Part shown: positions 35,207 through 43,189 of the stretch, in pieces | Layout: each line of letters starts with the position of its first letter | Numbering within the stretch: the stretch's first letter is position 1 | DNA from: Candidatus Lucifugimonas marina | Lineage (GTDB): Bacteria; Chloroflexota; Dehalococcoidia; Lucifugimonadales; Lucifugimonadaceae | NCBI GenBank assembly: GCA_029593915.1 | Contig: CP046147.1 | Coordinates: forward strand, 2,170,001-2,234,000 | DNA: 64,000 nt | Direction: 5' to 3' | Program-made: the position numbers and the translations under genes | Notes under the pieces: model-generated | Told to the model about the DNA's origin: nothing | The model's database searches: none | What the model saw: the letters and a program-made list of their open reading frames with translations, nothing else

Positions 35207-36223
35207 CTATGGATGCCGACCCACAGCCGGCCCTTCGCCTAGCAAGTTGCGCGTTCGCTCCTTGATCCACGCGTACGGCTCGTCCCAACCCGCCACGCTG
35301 TACCACTTAAGATCGTTCAATATCGCCCACAACTGACACGCCAACCAGCGCTCGTCAAAATTTTCCGGCGACCATCCGATTTGCTCGTAAAATTCGGCAA
35401 ACCGAGATCGGAAATCGATCTCCGGGTAGTAGAAATCCTGCCGTGCGGGATCCAGCAACGGATCGCCGTACAAAGCACCATCCCAGTCGACAACTGCACT
35501 AACTTCGCCATCAAGAATTAGCACGTTGTCCCAGCCCCAATCGGCGTGAACCAGCGAACGGTCAGAAGCTGGCATTGCCTCCCAATACTCCGCAAGTCGA
35601 CCGTAGAAATAGTCGAAATCTTCCTCTCGATAAATCTTGCGAGCATCCCCAGTCACGAATTCGTCGATCCCCGCAGAAACACTTGCCAAGGCATCTCGCC
35701 ATGAATCGAAATTACCGTTCCCGTCAGCTCCTATCGCTCCCCAACCACTAGTCGAAGAAACGTCAACTTGCCGAATGGCAGCCATCGAGGCGACCACGGC
35801 AGGAACCAGATGTGGCTTATCTTGAATCTGCTCAAGCGGATCGCCCTCAAGCCGTTCCATCACGATCACCGAAATATCGACTAACCCACCACCGGCGCCC
35901 TCTTCAGCAACCGGTGTGTACTCACGCATTCGAACGTCGGCTATTCCGATCACGTTGGCAACAGGAAAAGGCGATCCGGATTGCCCGATCATGTCGACGA
36001 CGAACTTTGTACGACGGGCAGCTTCGCCTCTGTCTCCCGACAAAAACCGAGCTATATAGCCCGAGGCATCGCCATCTCGAATCACATAAAACGAGTAAAC
36101 GCTGGCTACCATCCCGTTCGGTAGCAGCTCCAAATTCGTGATCCCGCCAACATCAAAGCCGCTGCCAAACATCGCTGCAAGCGATTCAACAACATCGCTC
36201 TGCTTCAAATCAGGTTTTCGCAA
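35207..36223 (-). CDS. APH-like phosphotransferase, paralogue 2
   Basis: 338 residues, upstream member of the tandem pair. Motifs LVHADWGWDNVLILDGEVSAVVDWDG correspond to the catalytic loop and metal-binding Asp; the C-terminal tail NLLGEGPAVGRHP is shared with paralogue 1. TTG start 36223 with GAGGGAA just upstream. The two probably arose by duplication and are co-transcribed. The fold phosphorylates small metabolites (hydroxyls or amines); no resistance function should be assumed. Confidence 0.78.
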   Translation of the reverse strand: MRKPDLKQSDVVESLAAMFGSGFDVGGITNLELLPNGMVASVYSFYVIRDGDASGYIARFLSGDRGEAARRTKFVVDMIGQSGSPFPVANVIGIADVRMREYTPVAEEGAGGGLVDISVIVMERLEGDPLEQIQDKPHLVPAVVASMAAIRQVDVSSTSGWGAIGADGNGNFDSWRDALASVSAGIDEFVTGDARKIYREEDFDYFYGRLAEYWEAMPASDRSLVHADWGWDNVLILDGEVSAVVDWDGALYGDPLLDPARQDFYYPEIDFRSRFAEFYEQIGWSPENFDERWLACQLWAILNDLKWYSVAGWDEPYAWIKERTRNLLGEGPAVGRHP

Positions 36224-36314
36224 ATTCCCTCGCTAGATCACCAAACACCTCGTCCGTCCCTCACAATAGACCGCCGACATTCCAACAACCACACCCATAA
36301 ATAATCATCCCCCC

Positions 36315-37514
36315 ATGCAAGCAATCGTCCTACACGGCAAAAACGACCTCCGCTTCGACCCTGAATACCCAACACCAACGCCCAAAGCCGGCGAAGTGCT
36401 GCTCAGGCTCACCTACTCATCCATCTGCCAAACCGATATCGAAATGTGGCAGCACGGCATGTTCGGCGACCGTGGAGCCAGAGTGCTCGGACACGAAGCC
36501 GCCGGAGTCGTCGAAGAACTCGGCGAAGGCGTAAACGTACCCGGTATCGAAGTCGGCACTCGTGTAGCGGTCGAAAACGTGCGCACGTGCGGACAGTGTT
36601 TCTTTTGCCGAAAGGGCACTTCGCAGCTTTGCGAGAACGGACGCAACTTCGGGTTCTCTGATGATGGCGGACTCGCCGAGTACGGTGTCTGGCCCGCCGA
36701 ACTGGTCATCCCCCTGCCCGACAATATGCCCAACGAGGAAGCCCCTCTCGCCGAGCCGACTTCCGTTGCGGTTCACGCCGTGGAAAATGCGAACGTAACC
36801 GTCGGCGAAACGGCCGCCGTTGTCGGGTGCGGCGTAGTCGGACTCTGCACGCTTCAGGTGCTGAAGGCCGCTGGTCTGAAAGTGGTGGCAATCGACCCTC
36901 GTGAGCAGTCGCTAAAAATCGCTCACGAACTTGGTGCTGATGCGGTGCTGAATCCGACCACCGAGGATATCGCCAGCCTCCTCCCTCAAATCGCCGATGC
37001 CATACGCAATGGTCGAGATCTATCCCCCTTCCTTCGGGAAGGGGCTGGGGGAAGGGTAGATGGCAGCTCGGAGCCGAGTCATTCGATGACGAGCGCGACA
37101 AACGAGATTGCAGCGGGCCCCAAGTCGTCCGACGACGCCCGGGCCAAAACGGACTTCGATAACTACATCGGCCCCGATGTAGTTATCGAAACAGCTGGTG
37201 CGCCAAGTACGGGTGTTGATGCGGCAAATTGGGTGCGACGTGGCGGACGTGCCGTAATCGTCGGCTTCTCTCACCAGTCGCAAGACGACATCAACTTCGG
37301 ACGTCTCCACCAGGGCGAAAAAACCATCCTAGCCTCGTCCGCAACCTCAACCGGCGGCTACCAAAAAGCCGTAAACCTAATCGCCAGCGGAGCCGTAAAC
37401 GTCAAGCCCCTAATCTCCGCCCTAGTCCCCCTCGACAAAGGCATCGAAGATGGTTTTGAGCGGATGTTGCGACCGGAGAAAGACGTATATCGAATCTTAG
37501 TCGGAAACGGCTAG
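36315..37514 (+). CDS. Zinc-dependent alcohol/polyol dehydrogenase with an in-frame repeat insertion
   Basis: 399 residues, medium-chain dehydrogenase fold. Catalytic zinc region: Cys in SSICQTD and His in LGHEAAG; structural zinc: C-x2-C-x2-C-x7-C in CGQCFFCRKGTSQLC. Cofactor fold: AAVVGCGVVGLCTLQVLKAAG. The normal chain would run from ...LLPQIADAIRN directly to GPDVVIETAG; instead about 51 codons (residues about 235-287) encoded by a palindromic repeat are inserted without breaking the frame. Whether the enzyme tolerates this loop between the Rossmann strands is unknown. The C-terminus DGFERML-x-P-x-KDVYRILVGNG recurs as two remnants downstream. Confidence 0.85.
   Translation: MQAIVLHGKNDLRFDPEYPTPTPKAGEVLLRLTYSSICQTDIEMWQHGMFGDRGARVLGHEAAGVVEELGEGVNVPGIEVGTRVAVENVRTCGQCFFCRKGTSQLCENGRNFGFSDDGGLAEYGVWPAELVIPLPDNMPNEEAPLAEPTSVAVHAVENANVTVGETAAVVGCGVVGLCTLQVLKAAGLKVVAIDPREQSLKIAHELGADAVLNPTTEDIASLLPQIADAIRNGRDLSPFLREGAGGRVDGSSEPSHSMTSATNEIAAGPKSSDDARAKTDFDNYIGPDVVIETAGAPSTGVDAANWVRRGGRAVIVGFSHQSQDDINFGRLHQGEKTILASSATSTGGYQKAVNLIASGAVNVKPLISALVPLDKGIEDGFERMLRPEKDVYRILVGNG
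37017..37190. repeat. Palindromic repeat inserted in frame in the alcohol dehydrogenase gene
   Basis: Order: G-rich head hairpin CCCTTCCTTCGGGAAGGGG, GGGGGAAGGGTAGA, hairpin GTCAT-TCG-ATGAC, hairpin GTCG-TCCGA-CGAC followed by GCCCGG, and at the right junction a perfect 17-bp inverted repeat (37155-37171 with 37174-37190) whose right arm is the dehydrogenase's own sequence. Same block order as 37986-38110 and 41808-41898. Confidence 0.8.
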
Positions 37515-37524
37515 TGGATTCATC

Positions 37525-37680
37525 GGTCCTCCTTCCTTCGGGAAGGAGTTAGAGGATGGGTAGACTGCAGCTGCGACCAAGTCCGCATCGGACGCCCGGA
37601 GCCTAACGCTCCAAGACGGCTTCGAGCGAATGCTCAAACCAACGAAAGACGTCTACCGGATTTTGGTAGGCAACGGATAA
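37525..37680 (+). pseudogene. Repeat copy fused to an alcohol-dehydrogenase 3' remnant (copy A)
   Basis: Head hairpin CCTTCCTTCGGGAAGG, the GAGGATGGGTAGA block, hairpin GTCCG-CAT-CGGAC, then an open end encoding DGFERMLKPTKDVYRILVGNG-stop. The coding piece matches the C-terminus of the dehydrogenase just upstream, but differs at many synonymous sites, so it stems from a paralogue rather than a fresh duplication. Confidence 0.75.
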
Positions 37681-37688
37681 CCAACCCA

Positions 37689-37783
37689 TCATCCTGAGCC
37701 CCGCCTGCACTGAGCCAGTCGAACATGTCGAAGGGTGCATCCTGAGCCCCGTCGAAGGGTGCATCCTGAGCTCCATCGAAGGG
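37689..37783. repeat. Three tandem CATCCTGAG...CGAAGGG units
   Basis: Units at 37689-37735 (with an internal insertion), 37738-37759 and 37762-37783. A related CATCCTGAATTC...TTCAGGAT element follows at 37861-37912, and a CCCCGAT-GAAA-ATCGGGG hairpin at 37808-37825. Confidence 0.8.
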
Positions 37784-37985
37784 CCACGAAGTGCCAACCG
37801 CATGTCACCCCGATGAAAATCGGGGTCAATCACCTAATCTCACCCATCCCAAAGCGCACCTGTCATCCTGAATTCATGCCTGCCCTGAGCAACGCCGAAT
37901 GGGTTCAGGATCAATCGACCAAACTCAACCCCCCGTCATCCCGACCAACCCAGAGGGATCTCCGGCGGCGTTCGGTGGACGGGCC

Positions 37986-38177
37986 CTCCCCCTCTTCGAG
38001 AAGAAGTTAGAGGATGGGCAGATCGGAACGCGGAGCCGAGTGACAAGTCACGAGCGCGACTAACGAAGAAGCTGCGACCAAGTCCGCATCGGACGCCCGG
38101 AGCCTAACGCTCCAAGACGGCTTCGAACGAATGCTCAAACCAACCAAAGACGTTTACCGGATTTTATTTTGGAACGG
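37986..38177 (+). pseudogene. Repeat copy fused to an alcohol-dehydrogenase 3' remnant (copy B)
   Basis: From 38071 on it is nearly identical to copy A over about 95 bp (hairpin GTCCG-CAT-CGGAC, then DGFERMLKPTKDVYRIL), then diverges into ...FWNG without a stop at the expected place. Its end abuts the decayed membrane-protein gene. The whole stretch 37515-38217 has no intact gene. Confidence 0.75.
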
Positions 38178-38217
38178 GAAAAACGCGAACTGTCCATCCA
38201 AACATCTGTGTGTGTAA

Positions 38218-38545
38218 AATAACCACCGAATAGACATATTTGCAAGCATTTTATCACCAGTTATCATCAGAGCATCGGTACGAAATCTCTGTGGCGGGAT
38301 ATGGAAAATTGCACGGAACAATTCGTCATGGACTGTTGCGATTTTTTCACTTGCAGTTTTGACACTAGCCGGCATCTTCTATTACCCGATAACCGAACAT
38401 CGAATATCAATCCGCCAAAGCGTCAACGATTATTACCGCAATCGCTCCGTCACTTGTTGTGGGCGCTCTAGTAAATGAATGGTTAAAGCCTGTAATTAGC
38501 ATGCCCAACAATATCGTCGATGAAATATTCAAACTATTTAGGTAG
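38218..38545 (+). pseudogene. Decayed small membrane protein upstream of SIR2-HerA
   Basis: One frame encodes IFASILSPVIIRAS...SSWTVAIFSLAVLTLAGIFYYPITEH, with no start codon; the +1 frame continues as IEYQSAKASTIITAIAPSLVVGALVNEWLKPV...FKLFR-stop. Joined, they form a protein of about 105 residues with two membrane helices. It therefore lacks its 5' end (cut at repeat copy B) and carries a frameshift near 38410-38430. It stops 14 nt before the SIR2 start, in operon-like position. Confidence 0.5.
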
Positions 38546-38559
38546 TCCCAGGGGAATCT

Positions 38560-39729
38560 ATGCAAGACGAAAATACGCAAGACATACTTGCCGAACTCGA
38601 TAAGTTGCTGAGCACACCAAAGCAATCGTGGCTATTGGCATCAGGAATATGTGTTGATGCCAATATTCCGATCATGGTTCCGCTGACCAAACGTGTTCTG
38701 GATCTGGCAGGTGCTCACGTGTTAGACAAAAAGTTGGTCACGCACCTAAACGCATCATTGCCTGATGACACCACGATAGAGGACACGTTGAGCCATCTGG
38801 CAGATCACATCGCAATTGCAGTTCGCTCGAAAGACAATACGTCGGTGATTGGTGCCGAGCAATTTAGCCTGTCCGATATGGAAAAAGTCCACGACCGGTT
38901 GCTCATGTCGATCGCCGAAACAATTCGCTGGGGTTACGTTCCAGCGGATTCAAATGAAACCGAGAAAATTGGGGATTACAACAATCCCCTTGTCACAGTC
39001 GACGGTCACCAGCAATTTATTAGTGCGCTCATGGATAGAAACCGGGCGGGTGTAGGGAATCGCCGGCCTCCTATCAACTTATTCACCACTAACTACGATA
39101 CTTTGATAGAAGATGCGCTTGCCCTAAATCGAATTTCGTATTGGGATGGCTTTAGCGGAGGCGCTGTTGCATATCGAAGCCACGTTTATGGGGATAAGTA
39201 TCCGGAAAGAAATTATCAAGCTCACGTAGTCAAATTGCACGGTTCAATCGATTGGCGTGCAGGGGACGATGACAGGCTCGTGCGCGTTCGCGATAAAGAT
39301 ATGTATCCGGAAGGCTTCGACAGGGTGCTTATATACCCTCAATCAACAAAGTATTTGGCGACGCAGCGTGATCCGTTCGCAGCTCAATTTGAGCTGCTTC
39401 GCAATTCATTAGGCGAAGCTGAAAGCGTATTTGGAATTTGCGGCTACGGATTTTACGATAATCACATTAATGACGAGATAGCTTTGAGCATGGGTCGAGC
39501 CGGAAGTAATACCACGCTGTTGGTCTTCACCAAAGAAATTCCCGAAGCTCTCGCCAAATGGCAGGCAGAAAGCTGGTCAAACCGCCTCTACATTATCTCG
39601 GAACAGGGGATTTACGTCGGAGCTGATGGTCCACACACCCCTTCTGATACTGCTGCGATGCTCGATTGGTGGAAGTTCGACGGACTGACGCGTATTTTGA
39701 CTGATGGAGCAGTGGGGTATGTCGGATGA
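38560..39729 (+). CDS. SIR2-domain NADase effector of a SIR2-HerA defence system
   Basis: 389 residues with SIR2-family landmarks: a diverged NAD loop ASGICVDANIPIM near residue 26, FTTNYDTLIEDA (T-x-N-Y-D) near 176, the catalytic-His segment VVKLHGSIDW near 220, and GYGFYDNHIN near 295. This is the SIR2_2-type, stand-alone defence form rather than a protein deacetylase. The ATG has GGGGA 5-6 nt upstream. Its stop overlaps the HerA start (ATGA). Known SIR2-HerA pairs form a large complex that depletes NAD+ or cuts DNA on phage infection. Sequence by eye is AT-richer than the neighbours, consistent with transfer. Confidence 0.88.
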   Translation: MQDENTQDILAELDKLLSTPKQSWLLASGICVDANIPIMVPLTKRVLDLAGAHVLDKKLVTHLNASLPDDTTIEDTLSHLADHIAIAVRSKDNTSVIGAEQFSLSDMEKVHDRLLMSIAETIRWGYVPADSNETEKIGDYNNPLVTVDGHQQFISALMDRNRAGVGNRRPPINLFTTNYDTLIEDALALNRISYWDGFSGGAVAYRSHVYGDKYPERNYQAHVVKLHGSIDWRAGDDDRLVRVRDKDMYPEGFDRVLIYPQSTKYLATQRDPFAAQFELLRNSLGEAESVFGICGYGFYDNHINDEIALSMGRAGSNTTLLVFTKEIPEALAKWQAESWSNRLYIISEQGIYVGADGPHTPSDTAAMLDWWKFDGLTRILTDGAVGYVG

Positions 39730-41582
39730 GCCTATTTGATCAGATTGATGAACTGCGAATTGGTCACATCGTGGAGGTCTCCGGCAACAGAGTTAGGGCT
39801 GAGCTATCTGGTGACGTCACTGAACTGACTCGAAATTTTCAAGGCCGTGTGTACCCGATCGGACAAATTGGCAGCATTGTCAAAATTCACTTTGGGCGCC
39901 GCATTATTTTCGGATTCGTCAGTTTGCTACGTCTTCGTTCCGAAGAACCGGATGACAATACAAAACCTGTCGCACCTGACGCTGACCAGCGCTTGATCGA
40001 AGTTGACTTATTTGCTGAAGGATTCTGGAATACTCGAGAGAGTAAATTGCTTTTTTCGCGAGGAGTCAGTACCTACCCCCTTCCGAGGCAAAATATCTAC
40101 CTGCTGACGAGCGATGAAACTACAGGCATTTATCAGGCAGCCGAAGGCAGCCGCGATCTAACAGAATATGACCCTTTGGTTTCGTTCGCTGGATATGTCG
40201 GCGGTGCGAAAACCCCGTGTCGAGCCAATATTGATGCCATGTTCGGCATGCACTGCGCAGTTCTCGGCTCGACTGGGTCCGGCAAGTCTGGCGCAGTCGC
40301 TGCGCTGTTGCACGGTCTGCTAAACCATGTCGCCTCAGATGGCAAGGTACTTAGTCCTCGAATCGTAAATCTGGATCCGCATGGTGAGTATCGCAATGCT
40401 TTCAAAAAACACTCCATTGTTTATCGCGCATACGATCCCATCGGCACCAGCGGTACAGTCGGAACCCCGATAGAACTTCCGTATTGGCTCATGTCTGCCG
40501 ACGAATTCAGAATGCTAGTTATCGCCAAGACCGAGCAAGAAGCGACCTCTCAAAACAATATTGTCTACAAGGCCCTGACACATGCCAGGATGGTGACCGC
40601 CGGTTTAGTAGAACAAGCCCCAAGCAACCATGGCACTCCGGCTCCGACAGATGATCTACCACCGGATGAGCCACGCCCGAAATCAGGAGTCACAAGAGAG
40701 GAATTGGCTGGATTCGATAGAGATAAACCAATCCCCTTCTCACTTGAAGAGTTTCACAACCACATTGTCTATCTCCAGGCAGCTAGACAAAAAAAGGGAA
40801 CTTCGGTACTCGAATCTGTGACAGCTGGTGATTTCAGCACTCGGTTTGCGTCAATAGTTGACAAACTCAATGTCTTGCGCCGAGACAAGAGACTTCAATT
40901 TCTCATGAGTGAGCTGGTTTCAGGACATAAAAATCTTGCCGAAATCATTTACCAACTAATTGGAAAAATTGATGCTACGGACGGCTCCAAACCTGATATT
41001 CGAATCATCGACATTTCTGGGCTACCTAACGAAGTGGCGGGACCAGTTGCGGCGATGATCGCTCGCTTACTTTTCCAATACAAATTATATCAATCCGACT
41101 CAGAACGTGAACGGGATCCTGTACTTCTAGTTTGCGAGGAGGCACACCGATATGTGCCAAATCAAGGAGAGGCTGAATATGCAGCGGCTCAAACATCGAT
41201 ACGGCGTATAGCCCGTGAAGGTAGAAAGTACGGAATCGGGCTGATGCTTGTCAGTCAACGACCTTCAGATGTAGATAGTACTGTACTGTCTCAATTTGGA
41301 ACATGGCTGGTGCTAAGACTGAGTAATTCATCAGATCAGCGGCATGTTTCAACATTCCTTCCTGACGGTCTTTCCGGCATGACTCACTTGCTACCTAGCC
41401 TTGCACAACAAGAGGCATTGTTTGTGGGTGAAGGCGCTGCGTTACCAGCGCGAGTCAGAGTTAATGACCTCAACGACGACCAGCTTCCTAAATCAAACAC
41501 AGCGCTCTATGCACGTGGATGGGGGTTAGACCGCCTTGAACTTTCTGAGTTAGAAACGGTCGCCTCAAGAATGATCGACTGA
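39726..41582 (+). CDS. HerA/FtsK-like ATPase of a SIR2-HerA defence system
   Basis: 618 residues. N-terminal HAS-barrel (about 10-70: IGHIVEVSGNRVRAELSG...GSIVKIHFG), RecA-like core with Walker A LGSTGSGKSGAVAALL near residue 180, Walker B VLLVCEEAHRYVP near 475, and a sensor/arginine-finger region SIRRIAREGRKYGIGLMLVSQRPSDV. An insert of about 100 residues rich in Pro/Asp sits after the Walker A domain. HerA hexamers pair with nucleases in archaea and with SIR2 effectors in bacterial immunity; the 4-nt overlap with the SIR2 gene supports the pair. Downstream 41583-41750 is Pro/Ser-rich noncoding sequence and repeats. Confidence 0.9.
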   Translation: MSLFDQIDELRIGHIVEVSGNRVRAELSGDVTELTRNFQGRVYPIGQIGSIVKIHFGRRIIFGFVSLLRLRSEEPDDNTKPVAPDADQRLIEVDLFAEGFWNTRESKLLFSRGVSTYPLPRQNIYLLTSDETTGIYQAAEGSRDLTEYDPLVSFAGYVGGAKTPCRANIDAMFGMHCAVLGSTGSGKSGAVAALLHGLLNHVASDGKVLSPRIVNLDPHGEYRNAFKKHSIVYRAYDPIGTSGTVGTPIELPYWLMSADEFRMLVIAKTEQEATSQNNIVYKALTHARMVTAGLVEQAPSNHGTPAPTDDLPPDEPRPKSGVTREELAGFDRDKPIPFSLEEFHNHIVYLQAARQKKGTSVLESVTAGDFSTRFASIVDKLNVLRRDKRLQFLMSELVSGHKNLAEIIYQLIGKIDATDGSKPDIRIIDISGLPNEVAGPVAAMIARLLFQYKLYQSDSERERDPVLLVCEEAHRYVPNQGEAEYAAAQTSIRRIAREGRKYGIGLMLVSQRPSDVDSTVLSQFGTWLVLRLSNSSDQRHVSTFLPDGLSGMTHLLPSLAQQEALFVGEGAALPARVRVNDLNDDQLPKSNTALYARGWGLDRLELSELETVASRMID

Positions 41583-41807
41583 ATCAAGTCCGCCACCCAC
41601 CCCTTGACCATCCCCTCCTCCTCACCCGACACTAACCCCCAAGCGACCAGAACGCCACAACACGCCCGTGCGACCACGCTCGGGCAACACACGCAAAGCT
41701 CCATGACCTCGCGCAGGGTCAGACGGCAAAGCGAGCAACACAAACGCTGACATCCCGATCTTCATCGGGACATGCAAGCGGCTTACTTCTCAGGTGCTGT
41801 GGGTTCT

Positions 41808-41898
41808 CCCTTCCAGATGGATAGGGAGTTAGAGGGTAGGAGAATTGCGACGCGGTCCCAAGTCATTCGATGACGCCCGGACCTAAACGCCCCTAGAA
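41808..41898. repeat. Palindromic repeat, same family as 37017 and 37986
   Basis: Head CTCCCTTCCAGATGGATAGGGAG, block TTAGAGGGTAGGAGA, then CCAAG-TCATTCGATGA-CGCCCGG. With the copies to the left it brackets the SIR2-HerA genes. A second small hairpin TCCCGAT-CTTC-ATCGGGA lies at 41753-41770. Confidence 0.78.
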
Positions 41899-42016
41899 TG
41901 CCCATCAAACACCGAATAAAACTTCCCAAGCCGGAGCAACTACACCCGGCTCAATACAACTTCCGAATAAGCAACGGTCTAAAGTCGAGCTAAAAATATT
42001 CGGAAATCAACATCGC

Positions 42017-42069
42017 GGAGATGGGTCTCGGACGTGAGAGCGGACCGAGTAGCAGACCAGCGCATCTCC
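42017..42069. other. Long imperfect hairpin in the 41.6-42.35 kb gene-free stretch
   Basis: Arms GGAGATGGGTCTCGG and CCGAG...AGACC...CATCTCC pair with small internal loops. The surrounding 41899-42330 shows no credible gene on either strand; a structured RNA or decayed repeat is possible. Confidence 0.3.
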
Positions 42070-42331
42070 CCAAACAGCGCCTGAAAACAAAGAAAGTCAG
42101 ACGCCCTCCCAGCGTGTGCAGCCACCGGCCCCACGCGTTCCCAACGAGCAGGCCCAGACCGCTCTATCCCAGGTTCGAGAGTTCCACACCTCAACCCAAT
42201 TTCATAAGCCGCCGCCAGCAACCGCTCGCCTCAGTGCGACTCACAACCGCACGCCGTCTGATCCTGCGCCAGCTCATCGAGCTAGACGCCCGATTCAACG
42301 CGACCAACCCCTACTTTACCATCCGGTTATA

Positions 42332-42345
42332 TAACTATATAGTTA
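42332..42345. promoter_or_regulatory. Palindromic operator of the ArsR-SRPBCC operon
   Basis: Perfect 14-bp palindrome TAACTATATAGTTA ending 5 nt before the repressor ATG, inside an AT-rich TATATAACTATAT stretch that could also act as -10. The position suits autorepression by the encoded ArsR-type protein. Confidence 0.65.
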
Positions 42346-42350
42346 CATGC

Positions 42351-42722
42351 ATGCCGACCGATCAGCTATCTAAAACATTCGCAGCTCTCGCAGATCCGAC
42401 CCGGCGAGAAATTCTCGCTCGGCTGTCGAGTGGCGCTGCTTCGGTGTCGGAAATCGCCGAGCCGTTCGACATGACAATGCCCGCCATTTCAAAGCACCTA
42501 AAAGTTCTAGAAAAAGCCGGACTGGTAATACGAGGAAAGGCAGCGCAGTGGCGACCTCGCAAGCTGAACGCAGAGCCGATGAAGGGCGTTTCCGAGTGGC
42601 TGGAAAACTATCGACAGCACTGGGAGGATCGACTCGATCGATTCGATGCGTTCCTAACCGATCTGCAACCCGATAAATACGACGATGCCGGTTCAACCAA
42701 GAAAAAAGAGGCTAAACCATGA
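42351..42722 (+). CDS. ArsR-family transcriptional repressor
   Basis: 123 residues from ATG 42351 (the longer open frame upstream is Pro/Arg-rich and unlike the family). Winged helix: LADPTRREILARLSSG, ASVSEIAEPF, recognition helix MTMPAISKHLKVLEKAGLV. No metal-binding Cys motif is present. It belongs to the ArsR subgroup paired with AHSA1/SRPBCC proteins, whose gene overlaps by 4 nt downstream. The tail KYDDAGSTKKKEAKP is charged. Likely binds the palindrome just upstream. Confidence 0.88.
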   Translation: MPTDQLSKTFAALADPTRREILARLSSGAASVSEIAEPFDMTMPAISKHLKVLEKAGLVIRGKAAQWRPRKLNAEPMKGVSEWLENYRQHWEDRLDRFDAFLTDLQPDKYDDAGSTKKKEAKP

Positions 42723-43189
42723 CGACTATCGAACACCCGGATCGAACGCTGGTCATCGAGCGAGTATTCGATGCGCCTCGTGAGCTGGTTTACGCAGCCT
42801 GGACCGATGGCGACAAGATCGACTCGTGGTGGGGTCCGTCGATGATGACGACGAAGACCGTAGCACGTGATTTCTCTGTTGGCGGATCTTGGCAGTACGA
42901 GATGTTCATCCCCGATGGCAAGAGCATGGGCAAGATCGTCGTGAACAGCTACACCCAGATAGTCCCGAACGAAAAGATTGTTTGGAACGAGCAATTGGCT
43001 GGTGACGATTCAAACAGAGTCGAGATCACCCTACTGTTCGAGGATGCTGGCGAAGAGACCAAACTCACGATGTTCATCCTCCACGACACTCCTGAGCAGA
43101 AGGATATGAACGAGTCGGGTGGAATGCTGATGGGCTTCAACATGACTCTCGACAGCTTTACCGAATTCGTCGCTCAACAATCAGCCTAA
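42719..43189 (+). CDS. SRPBCC (AHSA1-like) ligand-binding domain protein
   Basis: 156 residues of the START-like helix-grip fold. VIERVFDAPRELVYAAWTDGDKIDSWWGP is the standard opening, and the C-terminal helix GGMLMGFNMTLDSFTEFV closes the fold. It overlaps the repressor by ATGA. In such pairs the SRPBCC protein binds a hydrophobic small molecule or acts on it; the ligand here is unknown. Confidence 0.88.
   Translation: MTTIEHPDRTLVIERVFDAPRELVYAAWTDGDKIDSWWGPSMMTTKTVARDFSVGGSWQYEMFIPDGKSMGKIVVNSYTQIVPNEKIVWNEQLAGDDSNRVEITLLFEDAGEETKLTMFILHDTPEQKDMNESGGMLMGFNMTLDSFTEFVAQQSA

Noticed and set aside
34109..36223. Aminoglycoside resistance genes
   Set aside because: They have the APH fold only; motifs do not identify a resistance subfamily, so a generic kinase call is safer.
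37689..37783. CRISPR array suggested by tandem units
   Set aside because: Units are palindromic, only about 22-25 bp apart and lack unique spacers; no cas genes are present.
42170..42200. tRNA-like GGTTCGAGA sequence
   Set aside because: The flanking bases do not form a T-arm stem and no cloverleaf can be drawn.
41979..42221. 80-codon open frame on the - strand in the gene-free stretch
   Set aside because: No ribosome site, no recognisable motif, and it runs through the hairpin element.
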